Of a DNA stretch of 64,000 nucleotides, positions 56,729-64,000 are shown piece after piece. The DNA comes from Diphasiastrum complanatum (taxonomy: Eukaryota; Streptophyta; Lycopodiopsida; Lycopodiales; Lycopodiaceae). Made by a program: the position numbers and the translations under genes. The notes below the pieces were generated by a model. That model was not told where the DNA came from, did no database searches, and saw only the letters and a list, made by a program, of their open reading frames with translations. Within the stretch, counting starts at the first letter, position 1. The number at the start of each line of letters is the position of its first letter. The DNA is taken from NCBI GenBank assembly GCA_029204225.1, contig CM055095.1:25466503-25530502 (forward strand). Direction: 5' to 3'.

Positions 56729-57376
56729 AGGTACACACAAAATAAAGGCATTGACTATGAAGAGACCTTTGCGCCGGTTTGTAAGTGGAATGCTCTATGT
56801 CTACTTATTGCTTTAGCTTCACATTTTGGTTGGCCTTTGCATAAGATGGATGTGAAATCTGCTTTTCTAAATGGTGAATTAGAAGAAGAAGTGTTCATGG
56901 ATCAACCTAAAGGCTTTGTAGCAAAGGGACAGGAAAATAAAGTATGTCGCTTGAAGAAAGCGCTTTATGGTCTTAAACAAGCACCACGTGCGTGGTATAG
57001 CAGGATTGATGCCTACTTTCGTTCAAAGGGGATGGTGAGAACACATTCTGATCCAAATCTATATGTCTTATGCTTTGATGGTATGGTTGCTTTGATTGCT
57101 CTTTATGTTGATGACTTGATTATTACGGAAAATAATCAAGAGATGATAGACATGATCAAAAAAGACCTCATGGAACAATTTGATATGACAGATCTCAGCT
57201 TGATGCATTACTGTCTTGGAGTAGAAGTGTGGCAAAAAGGACATGAAGTGGATTTAACACGGGTGAAGTATGTCAAAGAGTTGCTGCACAGATTTAGGTT
57301 GCAGGATTGTAAACCAGTAAACACTCTTATTGAACCAGATAAAAAGCTTTCTAACTCCCTACATTTATTTCATTGA
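56729..57376 (+). pseudogene. Copia RT fragment, plus strand, unusually well preserved
   Basis: A single open reading of about 215 codons from the LTR junction to a stop at 57374: YTQNKGIDYEETFAPVCKWN, HKMDVKSAFLNGELEEEVFM, LKKALYGLKQAPRAWYSRID, IALYVDDLIITENNQEM (YVDD motif) and MEQFDMTDLSLMHYCLGVEV. This is most of copia RT without breaks, so it is much younger than the other fragments in the window. The N-terminal KARLVAKG part is cut by the LTR at 56728 and RNase H is absent after 57376. Confidence 0.9.
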
Positions 57377-57480
57377 GGTTACCAAACCATTTAGCCTTGT
57401 AAGCATTTACACTTGGGCGATTTTTTCTAGAACCCAAATAAATTTCACATTGTCTCTTTTGCAGAAGGATTAAATTCAAC

Positions 57481-57732
57481 ATAAGTGCTCACTAAACTTA
57501 TGGTCAACATAAGTGCTCACTAGACCTATGCTCAGCATAACTCCTCTCTTGACCTATGCTCAATATAAGTCTTTCCTCGACCTTTGTTGAGCATAAGTGC
57601 TCACTGGACCTATGCTCAACATAGGTCCTCTCTCGACCTATGCTAAGCATAGGTCCTCCTCTCTCGACCTATGTTGAATAAGTCCTCTCTCGACCTATGC
57701 TCAACATAGGTCCTCCCTCGACCTATGTTAGC
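57481..57732 (+). repeat. 28-bp minisatellite, nine units, palindromic core
   Basis: Nine consecutive units of 27-29 bases, consensus ATAAGTCCTCTCTCGACCTATGCTCAAC, most exactly 28. The unit junction GACCTATGCTCAACATAGGTC can fold as a hairpin with stem ACCTATG/CATAGGT. Units 6, 8 and 9 carry ATAGG in place of ATAAG, which strengthens the stem. No coding role is visible. Confidence 0.9.
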
Positions 57733-57768
57733 ATTTTTTTTTTTAATAAAATTGTCATCGTCGACAAA

Positions 57769-57848
57769 GTTGTCGACAAAGCGTAGCTATGTTCAACATT
57801 TTTATGCTTACACATAAATGTTGAACATAGTTACATTTTGTCGACAAA
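57769..57848. repeat. Inverted repeat with two self-complementary flanks
   Basis: The 19-base arms GTAGCTATGTTCAACATTT (57783-57801) and AAATGTTGAACATAGTTAC (57816-57834) are inverted with one mismatch, separated by 14 bases. Outside, TTGTCGACAAA (57770-57780) and TTTTGTCGACAAAA (57836-57849) are each palindromic. CTATGTTCAACAT repeats the core of the 28-bp unit 40 bases to the left. Confidence 0.85.
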
Positions 57849-57849
57849 A

Positions 57850-59030
57850 TCAACAAATTCAAAACAAAAAACTTTCAAAACAAACTAAAATTTTATAATA
57901 TAAAAAACTTTAAAATTTCTTTTAAAACAAACCAAAATAAAAATAAAAATCTAAAAAACTAACAGAAAAATTAATAAAAGTAAAAAATTCAAAATAATAA
58001 TAATAATAACTTAAAAAATCAAAAAATCAAAAATAAAAATAAAATTTTTTAATATTTTAAAAAATCTAAAATTCTAAAATTTTTAAAAAAAATGAAGAAA
58101 TCAAAATATTAAAAAATCATAAAATTTAAATATGAAACTTTTAAAATCTTAAAAATATTTAAGAAAGTAAAGTAAAATAATTTATAGAATCTAAATAAAC
58201 TTTTAAAAATTCAAAAATATAACTAAAAATAAAAACATAAGAGCAATTTGATAATTCACAGATAATGTAGAGTGTGTTACAAATAATTTTTTTGTAAATT
58301 AGATAGAAAATAAAATAGACAAACATAAAAGTTGCAAAAATGAAGTGGTGCGTTGATTTGAATGAAGTTCAACTTCGAAGTCTTGTTGCACTTCTAGCTT
58401 CAAAAAGTAGCTACTCAAGATTAGACGGTGGCTCCAACAGATACAAATGTAGTTAGTTAGATCAGATGATGATTCTAAAATATACAAATGTAGTCACTCA
58501 TAATCAGGTTGTGGCTTCAACATATATAAATGTTGGAAGAGCTACTAGTCTTGATCCAAATGATCTGGTTGAAAATTTTCGATTGCAATGTAAAAATATT
58601 TATTAAAATTATGTATGAAACATTTTTATTTTATTCAAAACATAATTGTATTTATTTTAAAAATGATTGTCTCTTGAAAATAATTTCTAAATATTTTTGT
58701 GTTATTTAAGTTTGTTGACAATTTATATTAGTTTAATAAACGTGTTTTTTTTTTAATTTTGTATTTGTAATATTTTTTTAAATGTTAAAATATTAACATT
58801 AAATTGTGTGTAAGCTTTTAAAATCATATCAACATCTTCAAATTGCACTTTTAAAATTTTTAATTCACCTAATTTGACAATTATTATTCATAATAACAAA
58901 TTGAACACAATTAATGTTTAAATTTTTTGACAATTTAAGTGTAAAATTTTTAACATTTTGCATCGCTCAGTCCAAATTTAAAATATTTGCAAAATTGCAA
59001 ATAATAAATTAAATTTTAAATTTAAACATA
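57850..59030. other. Very AT-rich intergenic DNA
   Basis: 57850-58240 is A-rich on the plus strand (runs such as AAAATAAAAATAAAA) and 58560-59030 is AT-rich. No gene or known element is supported. Confidence 0.6.
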
Positions 59031-59730
59031 ATGGCATTTAGCAAAAATCTGAAGACATTAAAATGTATGTTCAATATTTCCCATGGACCTAACTCCAAGC
59101 ACCCTTGTATGTACTGCATGAAGACAGCAAATGACATGACAAGGAGTACAAAAATATCAAGAGGCGAAGATGATCCTAATCGGAACTTGTACTACCAATA
59201 CATATTCATAATGTACATATTTGTACATTGCATGTAGAGGTGCTTATAATAAAGAAGATAATATATCTCCACATCTCATTTGCATGGAATACCAAGTCAA
59301 AGTCAACTTCGAAGCAAGCCATATCTAGATTAGAGAATATATGGTCTGAAGTAGGCTTACACAAAGGCCATGTTAAAATATTAAAAAAAATGACAAGCTT
59401 TTAAAAAAATCAAAAAATATTTCATGTAAACAAAGCATTAGAGGATCCAAAGCTCGTAAACCTTTATCAAATTATTTTGAAAAAGAATCTAAAATTCAAT
59501 ACTTAGTTTGGAAAGAGGTAATAGTTGCAACTCAAGTTTTTGAGAAACGAGGTTCTACTCGGCTACTCAAAACAAAAGTTTAGAAAGAACTAGTCAACAT
59601 GGTGAAATACTCAAAAAATGATAAATTATCAAACACTGATATCTAAATGATACAGAAAACAACCAATGAATTTGTGGATGCAGTTCAAAATGCATGGGGA
59701 GGAGATCACATAACACATTATATATAAGAT
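59031..59730 (+). pseudogene. Unrecognised coding-like relic, plus strand
   Basis: The first 45 codons (59031-59180) read LKTLKCMFNISHGPNSKHPC, MYCMKTANDMTRSTK: a CxxC pair after a hydrophobic core, which resembles zinc-binding patches of transposases but matches no family I can name. Further frames at 59360-59730 (KPLSNYFEKESKIQYLVWKE, TTNEFVDAVQNAWGGD) have coding-like composition with stops. They may belong to the same broken element as the minus-strand relic at 60155-60920, which is inference. Confidence 0.3.
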
Positions 59731-60154
59731 TTAGTTGTGACACTGTTGTAGACAAATTTGTGTAACATAATTAGATACTTTTGGTACTGATTGATATATT
59801 GATTTTATGTAATACATCACATATTACGGCATCATTCGACATTCTTTACAAGGAATAGTGAAAGTCTCAGCGTATGGTCATCACAAGAAATGGAAAAAGT
59901 TCATTGGCAAGCAAGAATGACATTTCATAACAGTACACAACATGTTGGAACTAGCACAAAGAACAGCTATATATTGCAACTTTTACAGTGGTTTTACATA
60001 AGAGTGCAAATTCATCATAATACAAAATCGACAAATTATGAAAATTTTCAAAAAAACATGCAAATTTATACAAACCAGTAGATAATAGACATACAGAGGT
60101 ATTTTGTATATTGAAATAAAAAATATTACAAACTGCAATTTGAATCTTCAAAGT

Positions 60155-60920
60155 CTATTCTGTCTCTGACATTTTCTTTAATGAAAGTTGCAATTTGGAG
60201 TCATGCAATAGCCTCCTCCTTTCGTATGGATCCAAAAGCACATAGTTCTCATACTTACTCAGATCAACATAGGCAACATAAACTGCAAAATGTGATGATC
60301 TAAACATGGAATTCACCGGTTCATATCTTAAAATTTTGAGTGCAATAGTTTTCTTAGCAAATATTATTCTATGCACCCTCGTAAAATTATGTCCTCCAAG
60401 AAAATGAAAAAGTGTCTTGATTGTCATATTCATTGTTTCACCATATTGATAAAATTTTGAATGGGCCACACTTATTTCATTATTTTTGAAAAACTTCAGA
60501 TAATGGCCCAGTGCATGATCTCTCTAGAATTCACCAATAGAAGATCTCTGCACTCCTCGGCGAATTGCAAACTCTTTAAAATAAAGAGTTTTCTGAAATA
60601 AAAAAAAGTGTTAGATCAAAGATAAAATCTGGCTATAGACATCAATTGGTACAATTCAAGATATAAAACTTACGCATTCAGCTTTGTCTTCTTCGATGAC
60701 TGTCTCATCATCAATATTATAACCACCTCTCGATGTCAATGAGGTTAAACCAAGTTGACTTTGGAATCTACGAAACTCGAATCTTCAGTTGGAAGATCAT
60801 CTTCCTTAATTTGGAGAGAGAGTGGTAGTAGTTTGAGGTCCTATAAACAGAGCCCTATTTTGGACAAGATCAAAATCTGTACAATCGTCATTACTGGCAC
60901 TCGTATCATGAAAAAAAAAT
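60155..60920 (-). pseudogene. Unrecognised exon-structured gene relic, cut by a copia LTR
   Basis: I do not recognise this protein. The minus-strand reading has two or three exons. A part at 60915-60840 reads DTSASNDDCTDFDLVQ. After an acceptor-like TATAG, an exon at 60840-60674 reads EDDLPTEDSSFVDSKVNLV, then with one frameshift TSRGGYNIDDETVIEEDKAE and ends at the donor TGC|GTAAGT. The next exon begins TTTCAG|AAA at 60596: TLYFKEFAIRRGVQRSSIGE, a TAG stop, and FYQYGETMNMTIKTLFHFLG, then VLLDPYERRRLLHDSKLQLS to the end. The intron is 77 bases. The left end at 60920 abuts the LTR start at 60923. A stop and frameshift indicate a pseudogene. Confidence 0.5.
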
Positions 60921-60922
60921 TC

Positions 60923-61979
60923 TGTGTAAAAAATTGGCAAATAGCATATTGTATATTTTTGTGTATAATTGGATTCCACACATGTATGGCCAAAGTGCCA
61001 CATGGCAATCCACTCCTAATGTAGGTTAGCTCAAGTCAAAAGAAGTGGTTGTGTCTATTTGGTAGAGATCCCTACTTTATAGGATCTAGACATTGATTTA
61101 TGATGAGATTTTTGACCAACTAGCTATCTACCAAGCATGACTCTAGGAAATAGGCTAGGATTCATTTTAGGGCAAAAAGGCTAAGTTAACTTCCTTATTA
61201 CATGCTGGAAATTCACCTAACTTTACAAAGAAAGTGAGTTTTGCTATGTATTCCAAGCTCCCATTATAAAGCCCCAAACCAAAGATCATATTCTAAGCAT
61301 GCCAATAACAAACAATACAAGGGAAACGGATGGTGGACAAACCAACTCAACCAAATCTAGATCGAACGGATCTAGTCCCCAAGCTATGGATCAATCTCAA
61401 AGAGGAGTGAGTCATCACACCAACAGCATACGGCTACTAGTCTCATAATCAAGAATACACTAGTGAGAGCCCAATAGGTATACTTATACCCTCCAAGGCC
61501 CATGCACCACTAGTAGTGCACTGTGATACCTCACTAGACACCTCTACAGCCTATCTAGGCCATGTCATCCAGTCTCCCAATGACTCACTAATAGACCCAT
61601 ACAAATCCACCATCATGAGTTTAGACCTACAACCATTGATTATGACCTTGCACATAAGGGCCCCAATTCCCTTATAGTCACAGTTGACTTACGGGTTGTT
61701 GGTCTACTGATCTCTAGTGTGGACACGTTACCCGAGACCAATCATGGACATGATACCCATAGTGAGAAGATAGAGTATTTTTGGAGCTCATTGGCAATCT
61801 CGAGTTTGCTCTCTCTATGTACATTGTTTTTGTAATCCAAATGAAACCAACACTATGAGTACTTCAACCACTGTCGTACACCAGGCTGCTCTCCACACGT
61901 GTGGGTTCAGATTTGTGTCTATGACCTTTGATTTGGTTATCAATGCTTGTTGTTTGTCAAATTGCCAATCTAGATCAAT
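60923..61979 (+). mobile_element. Copia 5' LTR, plus strand, interrupted by a gypsy solo LTR
   Basis: Starts TGTGTAAAAAATTGGC at 60923. The first part to 61272 matches 56400-56728 reversed (GTTAACTTCCTTATTAC, CTAACTTTACAAAGAAAGT, TTTGCTATGTATTCC). The second part from 61777 continues the same LTR (CATAGTGAGAAGATAGA, TTTTTGGAGCTCATTGGCAATCTC, TGTACATTG, AATTGCCAATCTAGATCAA). In the uninterrupted LTR, TATTCC and CATAGTGAG are eight bases apart. At about 61979 it joins gag directly; the LTR's inner end and primer site are deleted. Confidence 0.85.
61273..61776 (-). mobile_element. Ty3/gypsy solo LTR inserted into the copia LTR
   Basis: Matches 31905-32384 in inverse orientation (for example CACTAGTAGTGCA, GGGCCCCAATTCCCTTATAG, TACCCGAGACCAATCATGG) for about 470 bases. 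The minus-strand start TATCATGTCCATGATTGG differs from TGTCATGCCC at two positions. No pol or PPT accompanies it, so it is a solo LTR. The flanks are copia LTR on both sides. Boundaries are within a few bases and no perfect target duplication is clear. Confidence 0.85.
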
Positions 61980-62620
61980 CTTTGCAAACTTGGTCCAAAG
62001 TTTTGCCATCCAAGACACCTTGTCCACTATAGAAAAGCTTTAGTGTATTAGTGGCTGAAGAGTGTAGGATGTTACACACCAAAGCGAGATCGAACTCATT
62101 GTCTTTGCAGGATGGTGATGAGAAAGCCAATTTCTCATTCAAGGACAAAAAGAAGACCAATGGAAAGAAGAAGCATCCCAAGGAGGCCAAAGAACAGGAT
62201 GATGCATCAAGCTCAAAGGGCAAGATCAAAGACAAATCCAAGTTCAAGTGCTTTTTATGTGGGAAGAAAGGGCATTTTGCATCAAAATGTCTCAAGAAGC
62301 AGAAGACACAAGAGAATAAGCAAAGCAACATTGCACATCAAGAGGAGAAGGATGAAGAAGAATCATCTTTGATGATTTCCAACAAACTTCCATCATCCAA
62401 GTGCAACACCAATGATTGGTGGATAGATAGTGGGGCTAGCTCCCACATGACATTTCAAAAGGACTATTTCTCCACTTTACTCTCTTACAATGATGTACAT
62501 AAATCTATCTATACATCCAGTGATCAAGAGTGTAAGATAAGTGATATTGGAACCATTCCATTGTATGTTGGATCATCCAAAAGAATGAATTTTGAAAATG
62601 TCTTTTTGTTCCTAAGTTAA
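61980..62620 (+). pseudogene. Copia gag/protease, plus strand
   Basis: The reading starts at the LTR junction with gag sequence FANLVQSFAIQDT, shifts, and is open from 62051: LHTKARSNSLSLQDGDEKAN, the zinc knuckle CFLCGKKGHFASKC (canonical CCHC), an acidic linker and the protease WWIDSGASSHMT at 62420-62460. It ends near 62620 and continues in other frames with the protease tail near 62640-62760. It is close to the minus-strand copy at 54190-55291, which has the CFFCGKKRHYASEC variant. The gag N-terminus is missing. Confidence 0.85.
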
Positions 62621-64000
62621 CCAAAAATTTGCTTAATGTTGGCCAATTGATGGATAATGGCCTTGATGTACAATTTAAGCATGGGTTTGTTCCATCCTTA
62701 GAAATGATGAATGTATAGCAAAAGGTTTCAAACAAGATAGATTGTTTAAGCTTGATGCTAATGTTGCTATGGAGAGTGTGAATTTGGCAAAGGTGAAAAT
62801 CTCAAAGGTAGAGCTATAGCACAAAAGGTTGGGCCACCCCAACTTCAAAGATATCAGGGAAACAATATGTGCAAAGGATCTTACACTCGGCCTCCCCAAG
62901 CATTTGTCAAAATGTGGAAAGATGTGTGAAGTATGTAGCCTCTCAAAGACTCATAAACGACCTTTCTCTAGATCTACATCAAGATCTAGCACTCCTCTTA
63001 AAATCATCCATTTGGATGTTCATAGTTTTTCACAAGAATCAATTGGTGGTGCCAAGTACTATTATGTAATCTTCATTGATGACTATTCTAGATATTGTTG
63101 AATTTACCTCGTGTAGTAAATCTTTGGTGTATGCTTTATTTTTAAAATTCAAAAATCTTGTAAATATCAACTTAGTACCAAGATCAAGGTATTAAGAAGT
63201 GATAATGGAGGTGAATACATCTCATTGATTGAGTTTTGTAGTTCTAATGGCATAAGGAGAGAGTTGTCATGTCCATATACCCCTCAACAAAATGGAATGA
63301 GTGAGAAGAGAAATAGATCTCTTTGTGAATGTGCTAAGGCCTTAAGGCTACATGCTTCTCCACCCAAACCATTTTGGGATGAGGCAATAACATGTGCTAA
63401 TTTCTTATGCAATAGATTGCCCAACCAACCATTGGAAGAATCACACCATATGAAGCTCTATTTGGAGAGAAGCCCAATCTCAAGGATCTCAAACTTTTTG
63501 GATCCATTTGCTATGTACACCAATCCTTGAATACAAGGAAGAAGGATGATGCAACCTCCATCAAAGGCATCTTTGTGGGATATGGTGAAAATAGCAAAGG
63601 TTATAGGGTCTTCAATCCCATCACTAGCAAAGTGATAGTGAGTAGAGATGTTATTTTTTATGAAGGACATGTTTGTGAATTGGATGATAATACTAATAAT
63701 CATCTTGATGCCAAATATCATGCTAGGATGGAGGAGGAGCTTCCAAGTGATGAAGAACTTGAGGATCAATCTCAAGATGCAAGAACTCCGAGAAGATCCA
63801 CAAGGCAAGGGCCGAGCCATTGAGGCTCACCTATGATGGCAAAGGTGATCAAAGGGAAGGCACATCATCTTTCACCTCTTACACTTTTCTTACTTCAATG
63901 TTAGATGAGCCAACATGCTACGAAGATGCTTGTAAATCTAAGAGTTGGATGGATGTTATGCAAGCAGAGTATGATGTTCTCATTGAGAATCATACTGGGG
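62621..64000 (+). pseudogene. Copia integrase and RT start, plus strand, runs off the window
   Basis: Segments: GAG-pre-integrase HKRLGHPNFKD and CEVCSLSKTHKRPF (62829-62960); integrase core HLDVHSFSQESIGGAKYYY and VIFIDDYSRY, then a stop and a frameshift; VLRSDNGGEY (second Asp) and TPQQNGMSEKRNRSLCECAK (catalytic Glu, SEKRN in place of the usual VERKN) to 63500. A frame change is followed by VGYGENSKGYRVFNP and the linker LEDQSQDARTPRRSTRQG. RT begins about 63910 (CYEDACKSKSWMDVMQAEYD) and is cut by the window end. It has at least three shifts or stops. Confidence 0.85.

Overview
The window is nuclear DNA of a plant, probably a seed plant. The evidence is a pair of spliced FCS-like zinc finger (FLZ) genes, a wall-associated-kinase-type EGF exon pair, a TMEM70-family exon, dense Ty1/copia and Ty3/gypsy remains with plant-type primer sites, and long GA/CT microsatellites. 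There are no operons, CRISPR arrays or bacterial features. Only three or four loci look like host genes; most of the rest is retroelement debris, much of it nested or inverted.

Layout. 1-0.45 kb: leader, primer site and LTR of a minus-strand copia element. 0.78-7.2 kb: a decayed gypsy pol split by about 4.6 kb of foreign DNA that includes a copia 3' end. 7.8-11 kb: a copia element with LTR, primer site, gag, protease and integrase but no RT. 11.2-12.4 kb: relic of an unrecognised coiled-coil ORF. 13.4-16.6 kb: FLZ gene A and flanks. 16.9-17.4 kb: two very short tRNA-derived retroposons, each with a perfect 15-bp target duplication. 19-30.8 kb: a duplicated 0.8-kb sequence, a gypsy gag behind a strange repetitive leader, a Tat-like LTR, a scrambled copia element and a second coiled-coil ORF relic. 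31.3-32.9 kb: gypsy 3' end inserted in copia RT. 34.6-39.1 kb: tandem repeats and FLZ gene B, a paralogue of gene A on the same strand about 22 kb away. 39.3-40.8 kb: CACTA transposase C-terminus and copia 3' end. 41.4 kb: possible type II membrane protein exon. 45.9-51.8 kb: WAK-like EGF exons, GA tracts, a 60-bp minisatellite and the TMEM70-like exon. 52.7-64 kb: interleaved copia elements in both orientations, a palindromic 28-bp minisatellite, an unknown exon-structured relic cut by a copia LTR, and a copia element running off the end.

How the parts relate. The two FLZ genes share exon structure, intron phase and flanking sequence, so they arose by one segmental duplication of about 3 kb. 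Known FLZ proteins bind SnRK1 kinase subunits. Copy A has lost the N-terminal motif retained in copy B, next to a 102-bp tandem duplication. The best leads for undescribed biology are the 82-90 bp retroposon pair (16.9-17.4 kb), the coiled-coil ORF family with a duplicated 3' end (19.0 and 29.8 kb), the exon-structured relic at 60.2-60.9 kb, and the palindromic minisatellite with its adjacent inverted repeat (57.5-57.85 kb). All calls come from reading the sequence; no database or folding program was run.
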